The notes: a model not told the origin generated them from the letters alone. A stretch of DNA of 64,000 nucleotides from Latrodectus hesperus (GCA_037975125.1 CM075862.1:40018024-40082023), one strand, 5' to 3'; shown: positions 1 to 12,720, counted from the stretch's first letter. A program made the numbers and translations.

Positions 1-453
1 GCAGTTAATTCGAAGATTACATTTTTATTACCCTGGAGCTTTATCATACCTTCAGTAATAATCAAGCCACAAAATACTGATTTCGAAAAACACAAAATTA
101 TGAATTTTAAGTTTCTGATTTTAAATGTCTCGGTATTATATAGTTTTTTCCACATATTAATAGCACATTTATTGCTATTTCAGATAAATTTTGGTTACCG
201 GAAATTTATGAATAATATGAAATCACTGATCTTGGAAGAACGATTATTTATCATAAGAAAATTTCATGAGAATAGCTGAAATAATATCGTAGTTTGATGG
301 ACATGTTATTCAGAGTTTGGAAAGAAAATAATATATTGTGAAATGTTAATCGAGCAATAGTTGATCCGATATTTACCGGCAGTATAGTCAGAGGAATGAG
401 ATTTCGAAAATTTCTAGAGCATGACTTTGGCACTGAAGTTGACTATCTCAACA
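1..453. other. AT-rich sequence, nothing recognised
   Basis: No open reading frame of protein character, no RNA gene and no repeat boundary is visible here. It may include decayed 5' parts of the transposase relic that follows, but I could not align it to anything. Confidence 0.5.
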
Positions 454-800
454 TGACAAGCCGGTGCTACTTTATGAAGAATGAAGCTTGTGCCCATAGA
501 ATTGCTGACAGTTTACGTGGCTTGGAACAATGTTTGGTGAGCATCTGATTGCACTGGATGCAGAGAAACTCATGGGAACACAGAATAGAGTGTGATCCCA
601 AAAAAGATCAGACCTAAACCTTGAGGTCAGAATCTATAGGAATGCTCCTCATTCACTGGAAGATTTGAAATCGGGTTTCAGAAGGGAAAATCGATATACT
701 TAATTCCAATCCATTTCAGCATGTTAGGACAGAGTTTTGATACCGGCCTTATAACTCCACAGTCGAGAAGGGTAGACATTTTGATTAGCTTATGTATGAA
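454..800 (+). pseudogene. IS630/Tc1-type transposase C-terminal relic
   Basis: Read across three frames, this stretch has the order of conserved blocks expected at the end of the catalytic domain of IS630/Tc1/mariner-superfamily transposases. Near 470-515 a degenerate YFMKNEACAHRIAD block takes the place usually held by a W-F/M-x-Q-D-G-A-x-x-H motif. FGEHLIALDA (about 531-560) resembles the F-G-x-x-x-I block. RIYRNAPHSLEDLKS (about 630-675) resembles the K-V-Y-x-x-x-P-x-T-x-E-x-L-K block. Pieces like the terminal helix, ending in GRHFD (about 766-783), follow. The frame changes at least twice and stops interrupt it, so it is not functional. The N-terminal DNA-binding region was not found upstream. 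The family assignment is by eye; the first catalytic block is too decayed to type the element as DD34D, DD37E or other. Confidence 0.55.
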
Positions 801-912
801 GTGTCATTTATATCTTTATTAAAGGAAATAGCTTTCATGTTTTGCCTTTTTTTCCACAATGATTAAAAACTTTCGATCGTGCTTTTAAATTTAACTGTGA
901 ATTTCATGCAAT

Positions 913-1195
913 GTTGTTGTTGTTGTCGTGTGCTAGCTAGGCTGGCAATATGGGGTGCGCTGCTCCACTTTTCCAACTGAACCTTATTTAGTGTGGAGTC
1001 CGACTTCTCAGTACACACATGCCATAGGGACCAGTTTATAAGGTAGGCAACCATTTACACCTCATTCATACAAGGAAGGGTCAAAGACAGGATAGATACA
1101 GAGAGAAAGTACATCCATGCCCGAACCGGGATTCGAACACAGGACCTCCATATCCGCAGTCAGGCACACTGACCACTAGACAAGTTGGGCGTCAA
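913..1195 (-). mobile_element. tRNA-derived SINE, family A, copy 1
   Basis: Read on the minus strand, it starts with a tRNA-like head. A TCTAGTGGTCAG A-box lies at about 1169-1181 and a GTTCGAATCCC B-box at about 1128-1139, spaced as in a pol III promoter. A unique body of about 190 bp follows, ending in (CAA)n at the low-coordinate end. A 10-bp target duplication, TTCATGCAAT, flanks it at 903-912 and 1196-1205. The head most resembles a Glu- or Asp-type tRNA, which is a guess from the A-box region. It is closely related to the copy at 32.75-33.02 kb. No coding capacity; a minus-strand reading frame that crosses it is fortuitous. Confidence 0.88.
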
Positions 1196-1205
1196 TTCAT
1201 GCAAT

Positions 1206-3770
1206 AGTGAGATATATATTCAGATATTCATGAGCAAAATTTATTTAATAAATAATTTTTTAGTTGGATCAAAAACATCGTTCTATAATACATCAAAGAA
1301 TATTTACAATTCAAGATTTTATAGTTAACGAAATGTTAACGTATTAATTTTTTAATGTTTCTAGAATTAACACCATTAATCAAATATTAAAAAAAACTTA
1401 GTTTTATTAAATAAAGAGCTAGTCACCCAAAAATAATTAACTCAAAAGATGACGGAAAAGTAGTTTTTATTTACTATTTTTCCTGAGAACTATTAAGATT
1501 AATAACGAATCTTTCGACTGAGTTCCTTAAAAAGAATGAAAAACTTGACAACCCGGCCCTATTTAAAGTTTTCTTATGCCGATAATTTCATTTCTTTCGA
1601 AAAAGAGCGGGAAGATAAATCATTCCTAAAACATTCCAGAAAAGCTCTAAATATTTACGATAACAAGTCTACTTGTTCATTATTACTCGGCAAGACGCTC
1701 TGTAACTTAAGTCATTAATAACATGTCCTTATTATGTGTGTTCGCGGAAAAAATTCGATTTTCCTCAAAACTCGTAACAAAGCGTTTAATGAAGCTGTCC
1801 AACGGAGCTTAAGTTGTTAAAAGCAGGCGAAGATTTCAACAATGCTAAGGTATACACATAGAAATTTAATGAAGTTATTTAAATAAAGCGAAAAAAAAAG
1901 TTTTGAAAATATTTTGTCATGTTTCTGCAACTTTATTGAAAGCCAGATTCGAAAGAATTATTATTATAATTTTAACTTGTTTAGAGTTTTGCTTATTAAA
2001 ATATTCTTTCTATGTGAGTTCCTTTATCAAAATGTATTTCATGCAAAACTTCTACAACTCTTTTCTGAATCATTATTTTTCATACAAATTTTTTAATAAT
2101 CTTATTAAAAAAGACCTACGTAAACAATATTTACTGAAAATTTGATAGAAATAATTCAGCTCAATTAATTAATTAGACGTAGTTCTTATTACTGTGATTA
2201 TTAGATATTTATAAATAAATTAAATATTTATTAATTTTTAAAATTATAAAAAAATTAATATTTAAATATTAAATTATTTTATAATTGAAGTATAAATAAA
2301 ATAATTGAAGTTTAAATATTTTATATAATTATTGATGTAATAAAATAAAAAATATATTAAATAAAATAATTTACGATTTTTTTCCGTAATTTTGTAAATT
2401 CTTTGTTTTTAAAAATTGAGTCATTCTATAATAAATGCATTCAATATGATATTGTTATCAATATGACTGTGATTTAAAAAAAAGAATTTTTCCTGAGCAT
2501 AAAAATTTTTTATTGGACACCAAAAATAGAAACGATTTAAATTAGTTGATTAAGTTTTATACAGGATATGTTATACGAGTAAAATACATACACATAGATG
2601 AATATAAGAACAAGCATCTAGAATAATTAAGAAAAATAAAGAAATGATATTTTGATTAAAAAATTATAAGTAATTATATGTTATTGTAAATTTTAGGAAT
2701 TTCTTTTTCTGCTTATGTTATTTTTTAAATTTAAGAGAGGATGAATTAATTTTTATAGCTTTCTTCGGTCACTCGTAAGCCATTAATAAAGACTATAATT
2801 TATGATAAACAGAGTAGAATGAACTTGTATTTAATACAGTCTAATACTAAAACTATTTTTCGAAAGGAAAAGTTTTGAGTTTAATGGCAGCCTTTGCTAC
2901 TGGAGATATTTGTGATATTTGTTTTCTCCTCGCACACGTATTAGTTATAATGAATCTCAGCAGTTTCCGGGATTTCGATATTTTGCTATACATGTAATAT
3001 GGCATTCTATGGAGCAAAACCTCTCTGAAAGCAGTATGAGACGGATCTCAAATACCTTACAACAGTTTTCAATTGTTAGCTTATTTTTGACGCTATTGAA
3101 ATTGATAGAATTTACAAAAACGAGACTATATTTCAGTTATTGAATGCTTAATTTTATACCTTTTAAATTCAAACAGTGAATATTCTAAAATTCTTATATA
3201 ATTTTTAAGACGTTTAATATGTGGAGTCAAAGTTAGAAACAATTTTTCTAATGGCTTAGCCGTTTTCAGGGTTTAATCTTTTTCGGGGTGAATTTTTGTA
3301 TATGAGAATTATCGGGATTTGCACTTTTGAAATACGAGAACATACTTATTTTCAGTGAAAAGTTTTATATAGTGAGAGGAATGAAAAAGTAAATATATCT
3401 TAAATCTTTACCATACCATTGTGATCACAACACAGAATCAAGAAGAAAAATTAAAACGCATTTTACTAGACAAGAAAAGGTTAGAAATGCATTATGAAGT
3501 GCATTATAGATAAAAAGAAATTCACCAAGGGAAAAGCAGATCATTGATTAATATTTTAATTCTCTTCAAATGTTTAATTTTTTTCAATAAACATGACAAC
3601 AATTTCTTAAACAATCAAGCATAAATAGCTTCTACTTAAAATTATTAATTACTTAAAATACGTTATAAACTTAAAATTTAGCTTAGTTTGATATGACGAA
3701 AAAATTACAAATATAAGTCATTAGATACAAAGCTTGTAGAAACCATTGGATAGCTTATATTCCAGGAGAT
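1206..3770. other. Gene-free AT-rich stretch
   Basis: Nothing recognisable. Positions 2150-2400 are almost pure A/T with short TTAAATAT-type runs. Small open frames (for example 2919-3143) are low in complexity or lack any family-like motif, and I treat them as chance. Confidence 0.5.
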
Positions 3771-3779
3771 TTAATGCTA

Positions 3780-4290
3780 TTTTCTTCTCCCCCTTACTTG
3801 CAAAACTGGTAACCAGTCGTTAGATTTTCAATCTTCTATTCAATAATTCTAGGATTCATTACCCACCATGGACGTGTGTATTTGTAGTGGTTTGGAATCT
3901 ACTCTATAAATAGAGTAAACCTTAATTTAACTTGTTTTCATGTAAAAGAAAAATATTATATGTAACTTAATAAGCCAAGCCTTTTGCGGCTAATCTAAGT
4001 TGAATTTGAAACTGGAGTTCATATTATAGCCTTTATTTTAATTATTCGAGGGTTTCAACTTCAGTTGTGGATGCTTACAACGTGTTTTGGAATCTACTTT
4101 AAACTTTAGGCCACTGTTGAACTAGCCTTCGTATGCATAAAAGTGCAACAAACCAAACTTTTTAATATAGGTTTCATGAAATTGTTTTTTAAACAATTTA
4201 GTTTAAATATACTATAGATAATAATGCCTATGTATGTATCGTTGTTCCATACATACATAGCGCCGCAGATGAGCTTTGGAATATATTTTA
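3780..4290 (+). repeat. Decayed repeat cluster with TTTGGAATCTACT motif
   Basis: The motif TTTGGAATCTACT(TT) or a close variant recurs at 3891, about 4086 and about 4275, with spacings near 195 and 189 bases. The first two are preceded by similar GGA(C/T)G-T-ATTT/TTAC segments. A minus-strand relative is at 24.96-25.08 kb. This looks like old, possibly tandem, copies of one SINE-like unit. Divergence is high and the boundaries are uncertain. The segment around 4231-4260 also forms a short hairpin (TATGTATGTA against TACATACATA). Confidence 0.35.
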
Positions 4291-4294
4291 AGGT

Positions 4295-4602
4295 TAATTA
4301 AATGGGTTTGAAATACTCGCTTATCAACTAGCACCTCTTAATTTTGAATTATGGTCAACTGACGAAGTCGATCCTGATCTGGACTCACTCCTCTCCACAT
4401 TCATACCACATCACAGAAAGGACTTTGGACGTCACCGATCAACGCGGACACGTTTCCAATCCGCGGAACTCCAGCAAGCCTGGATGAAGAACGTGGTCAC
4501 CTTCCCAATCACTGCCCCTGACAAATGATGCTTCACTTTGGTGATCTTAGCGGGAAGAGGCATAAAGCTACCGAGTCATCGAAGCTACGTTGTTCTATAA
4601 AA
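4295..4602 (-). mobile_element. 5S-like SINE, old copy
   Basis: The reverse strand aligns over most of its length with the element at 60021-60399. Shared in order are the 5S-like region (plus-strand 4492-4546), the GACCACG segment, the GCTGGA(A/G)(C/T)TCCG segment, GTGACGT(T/C)CAAAGTCCTT and GTGGAGAGGAG. In this copy GATCACCAAAGTGAAGC is nearly identical to the 5S rRNA A-box region (GATCACCGAAGTTAAGC, recalled), and GGGAAGGTGACCACG resembles 5S box C. The 3' end is diverged and its limit near 4295 is approximate. I first read the GC-rich sequence as possible coding DNA, but the repeat alignment explains it. Confidence 0.75.
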
Positions 4603-4609
4603 AATACAA

Positions 4610-6404
4610 AAATGGTATAAAAACATACAGTTGCCATTCTATCTCACTAAGTATTGTAAAATAAATTTTTTTTATAAAATTAAAAAAAGGCCCTTTTAAG
4701 AAAAGCATTTCAAATTTCAAAATAAAAGCATACTAATACATTAAAAAAGAAAAATTTATTAACGGGAAAAAAGGAAACAGCTGAGGGAAATCATTTTCTA
4801 ATTAACGTTTAAAAGTTAAGAAAAAATATTAAAGTAATATTTTTTAGAAGCTTAAGAAACTACACAATTTAATATTAGTTCTTAAAGTGAATTATAAGAT
4901 CAGATTTTTTGAATAAATTGGAAGTTTTTGAAATCAAATTAATTTACTTATAATTGAATTTTTCTGTCAAAAGCATGCTGCAGAAGTTTCCACAATTTCC
5001 TTATCTATTTCTTTTGTGTACATTTCATTTCTTATGAAAAAATGAGAAAAGAAAACAGATTTTGTGTGTTATTTTATTTTACAAAAGAAAATACATTGAG
5101 AATAATAAATAGGGAAGCAAATTTTGAGGGAGATTTAATTTCACTATAAAATCTTGCTACGAAATTTAATATAAATTGCTAGAAATTTAATTAACATGCC
5201 AAATAAATTCCAAAATGGAAGTGAGTATTAATTGTCAGAATGTATTATATATACGTTATCATTAAATAATGAAATATACGTTATTTTTTTTTATAGAATA
5301 ACAAGGTATTTCATAAACTAATCAACACGTTAATTAAAATTATTAAATTCTGTGGTTCAATAATGTATTCCATAGAATAATGATCACGTTATCGTAAAAT
5401 TAATGAAAAACAAAATACGAATCGAAAGTTCTTTGAACCGGTTTTAGCTGCTTTTAGTCAGTATTGAACTGTTTATAGCTGCTTTGCAACGACGTATGAC
5501 GAATGTATGCTGTATCTTGTTACTTTTAGGTGTAGAATTTACTGGAACTAACTTATAAGACAATGCATTTATGAGCAATAACACCATTTGCTTTGATTAT
5601 TATTGATTATTACTTAAATTACTTATAATGATTTAATTTATAAAACTTTGAAATTGTTTGTTTATTTACACTTTAAAGGTAACATTCATATATATGTATA
5701 TGTTTCGAATACTTTAGTATCTATTATGACAATAAAAATATAATTAACAAAGTTTTAAGGAATCTTATGCAAAAACCATTATTAGTGGGAACAGAATTTT
5801 CCGTAATTTAAATAAGTCTGAACGAATAGGAGGCTGTGGTATGAATATTTGTTTTAGCTTTACAAACATTTCTGTTTCCGGACAATTTTCAGCAGTCGAG
5901 AAGCAAATGCATTGGATTTTCAGAGTCGGACCTATATTTATAAATATCATAGTTATCCATATAAGAAATAAACAAATAACTTTTTTTTTAAAAAAATTAT
6001 CATGTGCAGCTAAAAACTGAGGTAGTTTAAAGTTGGTATAAAAAGTTTAAGTCAACTATGCACTGTTAGACAAAACCTTTTAGTCCATTTAAAATTATGA
6101 TATGTGATGGATTCTTTTCTTTGTTTCATATTAATATAATTTCAGTGAATATATTTAAAATACTATACAGAAGCTGCAACATTAATTTTGTGTTTAAAAG
6201 AAAAAAATCTTTAGCCAAAAAATAAGTCGTTTGATTGTCGTTTTATTTCACAATGCCTCGTAATTTGCATAATAACAATTAATTTTAAAATTTCCTTCTA
6301 ACCACACATCATTTTAATTGCTCAGTTACTGTTGCATCAACAATAAGTTTTTCTCAGTAAACTGATTGTCTAAACTGACAGAGAGAAACTTTAAATAATT
6401 TTCT
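4610..6404. other. Gene-free AT-rich stretch
   Basis: I see no coding region, RNA gene or repeat with clear ends. The open frame at 5765-5950 (minus) has no family-like motif. Confidence 0.5.
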
Positions 6405-6405
6405 G

Positions 6406-6879
6406 TTACGAGACTGTGCAAAGAAAGATGAGATTCACCAAGAGTGGCAAACACTATGGGATCAGGCCACAACGGGACGCCTTGTCCATAACATTATACC
6501 AAAAGTGAAGCACTAACACTCCTTGTTGGCCACGCCAAATTACTCTCTTCGTCACTGAACACAGGCCCTTCCCCACGTATCGCCACCGGATTGGAGCCCT
6601 CTCATGTGACAACTGTGCTTGTGGAGACACTGGAAGCCCGTACCACTACGCCACCACCTGCCCACTTACTAGCTCGTGGCACTTTAACAGATCAAGTGAA
6701 CATTTCCGTCTAGAATGGACTCGGAACATCGTTAGCAACCACTATCTCAGACCAAAGCTAATCGCCCTCATTTCATTCCTTCTCAATCATAGAGACTTAA
6801 TCATACCAAACGAGAACAGAGATGATGATGATGACGATAGCCAAGGGGACCTGTTTGACTCGGATACGGAGTATTAGAA
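6406..6879 (+). pseudogene. LINE polyprotein C-terminal fragment, frameshifted
   Basis: Two frames carry the fragment. The first (about 6406-6525) reads through EIHQEWQTLWDQATTGR, the W-x-x-x-W linker common near the end of RNase H-bearing LINE polyproteins, then stops. The second frame (about 6535-6879) reads FPTYRHRIGALSCDNCACG followed by DTGSPYHYATTCPLT, that is C-x2-C-x9-H-x4-C, the terminal knuckle of such polyproteins. It continues through FRLEWTRNIVS to an acidic tail of several Asp residues before a TAG stop. The single frameshift near 6525-6535 marks it as non-functional. Similar C-termini are common in spider retrotransposons, as far as I recall; clade assignment would need a tree. 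Confidence 0.7.
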
Positions 6880-7318
6880 GCCACTCTCCCTCAACACCTA
6901 TCTCGCCAGTGCTCAACCTCATTCGTACTCTTCTCATGACTACTAGGACTGTATCACTTGTACATACTCTCATAGCTTATTTTCCCACTCACCGAACATT
7001 TGCCCGCAGTACATCTACTGCTCTTATTTAATCAAGACTTTCACCTGTATTCTCTTCTCCTTATATGTTACTTTTATCACATTGTATTATGTTTTTATTG
7101 TCTTTACTCCGCAATCCTGCTTACCCTTTTTCTACTTGTACTCAATAATCTTGTTTTCTAAATTGCGCAAAACACGCAACTGTCTCCCCTATTCTTCCAT
7201 CCTGTCCTCCTATTGTTTCTTCCTTCCAGCAACTCCTACCCAAACAGTTGAACCCTTCTTGGGTTAGGCACAGGAGACCTTCGCTGGTGTAAACGTAAAC
7301 GACTGCAAAGAAGATAAG
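6406..7318 (+). mobile_element. Non-LTR retrotransposon 3' end (LINE remnant)
   Basis: 5'-truncated LINE. It carries the last part of the reverse transcriptase/RNase H polyprotein, a C-terminal Cys/His knuckle, a stop codon near 6879 and about 430 bases of pyrimidine-rich 3' untranslated sequence. It ends at a purine-rich GAAGATAAGAAG tail near 7318. The base composition is visibly richer in G+C than the flanks, as expected of imported element sequence. No convincing target duplication was found. The two open frames at 6822-7031 and 7082-7267 lie within this element and are not genes. Confidence 0.75.
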
Positions 7319-7320
7319 AA

Positions 7321-10300
7321 GTTACTGAAAAGTAGTATTTTTCTGAGTGTTTTTTATAACATAATTAACTGTTATGTTAATGCAGAGAAAGTCAACTTGA
7401 AAAGTTGAAGATCTGTTATTTATTGTAATCCGTTGGACTTCAGTCCTTGTATTTTGTTGAATTTAGCAATTGCAAGAGCAACTCTTCTACAATGTTTGCT
7501 TCCACCAGAGTAGAAAACTATATCTCAGTGATTTACATTCATAGTCAGTAGAGGAAAACAAGTAGGCAAGAACTCTTCTTGAGATGGTATGGAATTGTTA
7601 CAATCAGGAATTACTTTCAATTATGCTTAAAAAGAAAAACAATAAATTCAAGTAATTTAATGAAGTAAATTTTTATAAGGAAATAATTATAATGATGAAA
7701 ACTATTTAAGCAAAATGAAAAATATAAATTAAAAATTTTAATTCTTGAAAAGTAGATTATGTGTGAGTCTTATTATAAAAAATATTAAAATGCTATAATT
7801 GAAGAATGAGTACATAAATGATCGAAGAAATTAAATGGAGAAAAAATAAAATAAAGACAATAAGGTATCGAAGATGAGACACAAAACTAAATTTGGTGTT
7901 AAAACCAGCTGATTGCTTATGCATGACAGGTCTCTTGTCTATACAATTTTGAATGCTTGTAGTCAGAATAGAAATTCAGTTTAAGTAAAAAATAAAAAAA
8001 TTAAAAGTATAAAATTTACTATTATTTTTGTATAAAATAATTATATTTAAAATTATAAAGTTTAGCAAAGATGATAATTTTAAATTTGAAAGTATAATAT
8101 TTTCCTGACAAAATGAAATTTTGTTAGGAAATGACAATCATAATAAATAAAATTAAGTTAAGAAAATTAAAAACAAATTGTAATGAGCTGTATCAACATT
8201 AATAGCAAGGTAATAAAGAGCAATAAAATATAAATTAATATACATGTATTACATATGTGCATACTCACAAACATGCACACATATGTGTGTAAATTTCTTT
8301 TTTCAAAATATGCATAGATGATCTTATACAATCATCTCATATTTCAAATACACTATAAGAATGTTGTTTAATTAAGTAATTAATTAAAGCTAATAATCCC
8401 ACATAAAGTATTGATAAGACGTATGTGATGTTTTACAATATGATAAAAAAATTCTCATTTTGTAATAGATATTTTCATGTAATTAATTTTTAGTAAAATA
8501 TTTATAAAATTTCATTTTTAATATTCATATAACATTTCTTGTCTCTTAAAAATGAATGATTTATCTTGCGGGTTTAAAGATTTTCTTTTTTAGCTCTCAA
8601 GGATTACTCTGAATGTAATTTAAATTTTAAAAAATTGATTCTCAAAACGAATACAAGTATCATCATCAAACTGGAAATCAAATTTACAAATAAATGAATA
8701 GAATTACACTTATCTTCCTTTCATTTCAATATTTAATTGAAAGAATTAGCTAGAAATCACAATGTTAAATTTTGAATAGCAGTAATGAATGATAACTGAG
8801 TGAAAAGCCTTAAGGAATGCAGGAACATGCATTGTACAGGTTGGAAAAGTTTGAGACTTTTCTTACATCCACATAAAATATTTTAGTTTTGATCATTTGA
8901 CCAGTTGATTAAGTCTAGCCAATTTTTGCAACATAGATTATTATCTTTTTTTGATTAAAAAATGCTTCAAAACAATTATATAAAGGTTTTTGAACGGCAC
9001 TGTCTATGAATTGTTTTTTCTAATTTACTTATATGATAGTTAAAATGACATATTGTTTTTTTATTGCAGAAATTCCTATATTTTAATTAACTTTGAAAGT
9101 TTTCTCAATAAATAAGTGAATCATATTTCTTTTTTTAATTAATCGTTTTAATTTGTCTAATATTTGCTTAATTATTATGTTACTATGGAAAAAAGAAAAC
9201 GGGACTGTTATTTATATAGTAATAAGTCTTTTTAACTGAACTGAATTGAAAAGTTATTTTCATGAATCTGAAAGTTAATAGTATAATGCAACATATAACA
9301 GATATCATGCACTAAAATTAAAACATACTTATTATATTAAAACAGTATTACAGAAATTAAAATATCGCCAATTAATGTAAATCAGAATATTAGATTATTA
9401 TTAATTAACAGATATGTTATGCATTAGAAATTTTAAGAGAATATATTACTGAACATTAATTTACAGGCACCCAACAGTGTTGCTGCAAATTGTCAACATA
9501 ATTTTGTCATTCTAAAGGAGAATTCATAGAACACCTACCGAATAAGATTTGCTTTATCGTTATTTTAATTTTTTCAAAATATCTCGTCAAATAATAAATG
9601 CTTTTATGCCCTTTAAAACTATTTTTGAGAACACATATCTCTTAGTTTATAGCATTTTATTCAAATTTTTTTTCTTATTCATATGCATGTGCACGAATAC
9701 ATTTGTTTTTACACACTACTATTTATAATTACTACTAAAATACTACTATTTATAATTACTACTAAAAATACTACTATTTATAATTTCATTTTTCAGTTAT
9801 GTCCTTCACATTTACTTTACAGCACATTTTAATAAAGTCCATGAATGACTTTAATTTATTAATTTCTTATTGTATTCAACTATACAGAAACATGTTTATG
9901 AATGATCGACAGAGTTATGCTTGAAATTCTGAACGGTCAAAATTTTTTTTTGGCATTCTTTGATTATTATATAATTTCGTAAGAAAAGTCAGAAGTATAC
10001 TAAGAATAATTTCATTATTGACAAACAAGGCTGTAATGATGTAAAATAAGATATTTAAAGTTTATTTTGTGAGTATTTGTAAGTTTTTCAGAACTTTGAA
10101 AGTGATAAAACTTTTAAATGAATTCATTTTGTCCTAAAGGTGGGACAGCACTCATGTGAGCGAAAACTAAGAGTTTGATCCCATTATTGGTGGGAAAAAG
10201 GACAGTGGATGCTGTATTTCTGATTTATGTCATGCATGTGGGTGCTTGGGAGTTTTCCAGATTCCCTCCTTAAGTCACAGGTATGTGGCATATCACCTAT

Positions 10301-12289
10301 GAATCTCCACATGGAAAAAAATTTAAAAATGGTGTAAAGTGCAAAATAATAACCTTAAGCATTCGATTACATGATGTCAAAGTTTCATAACACAGTATCA
10401 TGAATTGCTTGACTATATTTCTAAGAATAATGTAAGCATGTTTTTAAGTGAAAAGTAATTGACTAATATATTTAGGCGTAACAAATGTTATGTAATACGT
10501 TTGTTTAGATTTCGTAGGGAAAAATATGATTTGTTGCTACGAAACATAAATACAATGATTATATGTCATTATATTATAACTAATAATTGTTAGCATAAAA
10601 AAGGGTATAAAATAAAAAAAATTAATGCTGATTAACAATAAAAATATAATTAACATGTAACTACATTAACATTAATAAAAACAAGAATATGAAAATGAAA
10701 TTCGAAAACTGACAAAAAATGAAAAGAAATAAATGTAAACGCGCAAATTTTGAATATAAATGTAATTGAATGAAAAGGAATTTCCTAATTGTCATTTTTT
10801 AGTATGAGATATCTAAGTGATATTTACTATAAAATAAATATAATGAGAAAAAACAAGAAAAAAAGCATAATATATATTATTTGAAACATATACGAATATA
10901 AATATATTGCATGCAAACCAAGATTAAATAAACAAATAATTGGAAGTATTTTTAAGGAACTAGGGAAAATATTTGCTTATTTGATTGCAAAAGAAATGCA
11001 TTCTTGAATTACTTCAAAATACTTCAGTAAAATTAAGAAGTGTTAATAGAAATAAAGCGTTTGTGTGCAAGTGTAATGAATATAAAAATACTATGGGGGT
11101 CAAAACAAAATTCAGTAGATATTTTCTGAGAATCTGACTATCCGTTGCGTATTTAGAAATCTACATTATCAGGGGAATGAAATATGCTATAAGAACTTAA
11201 GTAAGCTGTAATTATACTATAAGGTTTATTTGACATTTGTATCTTAGGTCCATTTTTGCAATACTAAGTAAATAGCAAACAAATCCAGATTCACAATTTC
11301 ACTAAAATTTATTGGGTATCAGAATGGTGAACAATATTAAATTTGCATATAGATTTATACTTTTTAGATTACAATTATTATTTTTAAATATCTATATTCA
11401 CTTGTAATATCTTTCTGGCATACAAACGCACACTCAAAAAAGGTTTTATTGTTTCTTTATATGGATAAAAATGCTTCAAAATTAAAATAACACTTTAATC
11501 ATATCAGTGTTTTATCCTTGAGATAATAAATAAGATTCTGCTGTGTCTCACAGAAATTTATGTAGCATATTTATTATACATAAAATATTAATTTAATATG
11601 ATTGAACCACTCTTTTTCTGTAATTCATCGAATTCTACCTTCATTATATAATTTTCACACTTCTAATATCTGGCATTTATTTATTACAAAACAAAATGAA
11701 AAACGTAATTTCTTCTTACAACTTATTATTGTTTTATAAGATCTAACATTGAGAAAATTGTTGCATTAGATCAAATCTCACATTTCTGATTATTAATATT
11801 TTTAATTCACTAAACACAAAAACATTACTGGTATTAGTGAATAATTTTTCATTTTTAAATTTTCAGTAAAAGTTTAACGCATAAATCAGATTTATCGAGA
11901 GAAAAATAAGTAAAATGATTTTTCTAATATTTTAAAACAATTATCTCTAAGCCTTTTACAGCTTTTTGAAATAAGTAATTGTAAATTTTTGCAGCATTAA
12001 TAAAAATTGATAGAAAGTAAAATTTAATTCAGATCACACGAAATAACTGATTTATATTATTGATATTTTTACTCCTTATAATGGAAAAGTATTTGGGAAA
12101 GAAAGACATTATGAATTTCATTTGCACAATATTTTCCTCTTTCACCACTTGGAAGACAACTCCGGATTTCAATGCCATATCGAAAATACCACAGCTATGA
12201 GAAGAAGAAAAAAGGAGAATAAGGTTATGAGAAGAGTGAGCAAAATATAAAAAAAGAGAATGACACAAAGAAAAAAAGAAGAAGAATGG
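7321..12289. other. Gene-free AT-rich stretch
   Basis: No gene recognised. It contains a small tandem repeat at 9715-9785. A possible decayed tRNA-SINE lies near 10135-10310: AGAGTTTGATCCC resembles a B-box and the G+C content is slightly higher, but no A-box or target duplication is convincing. Confidence 0.5.
9715..9785. repeat. Short tandem repeat, about 29-bp unit
   Basis: Three consecutive copies of TACTACTATTTATAATTACT followed by ACTAAAA(A). The third copy breaks off after TATAATT. Confidence 0.85.
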
Positions 12290-12720
12290 ATAAAGCGATG
12301 CCTCTTTTTATCGCGCGATAGGAAGGGAAAAAATGTGGAGAATGAGCCTCAGAGCGAAATACACTAGGAAAGTCCAGAACAGTGGCGAAACCGGGACCGC
12401 AAAAGTCTAGGGCGTCAAGCGTCCTGGTCTAATCCCAACTTAAACCCGTTTCTCATCCATAATTCATACCACTGCTCCTGGGGATCTAAATCCCTTCTTC
12501 GGATTTCTTCTTCCCCCTTTTTCCCTTTCTTCCCTACCTCTCAGGGATTCTAGTCCCTTTTTTTCCCCATTCTTTGACTGGATAAGGATGGGAGACCTCT
12601 AAAACTGCTGAATAGGGATGAAAGATTTTTCTGGTGGTTATTTGGTGGCCAGGACTGTGGATTATGGAGAGATATCATATCCGCCTGAATGGAAACTTGT
12701 CCGACTAAGGCAACCAACGA
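12290..12720. other. GC-richer island of unknown nature
   Basis: About 430 bases with clearly more G+C than the surroundings, including a run of C/T-rich sequence (12480-12570) and GGATAAGGATGGGAGACC near 12580. There is no long open frame, no inverted-repeat ends and no SINE head that I can recognise. It could be conserved regulatory DNA, an unrecognised old repeat or an untranslated exon. Confidence 0.4.

Noticed and set aside
4340..4560. GC-rich stretch that looked like a coding remnant of a transposon
   Set aside because: Its reverse complement aligns with the 5S-like SINE at 60.0-60.4 kb, which explains it fully.
6822..7267. Two open frames of 69 and 61 codons
   Set aside because: They lie in the out-of-frame end and 3' untranslated region of the LINE remnant.
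10135..10320. Possible SINE with GTTTGATCCC
   Set aside because: No A-box, no tail and no target duplication; only mentioned as a weak possibility.
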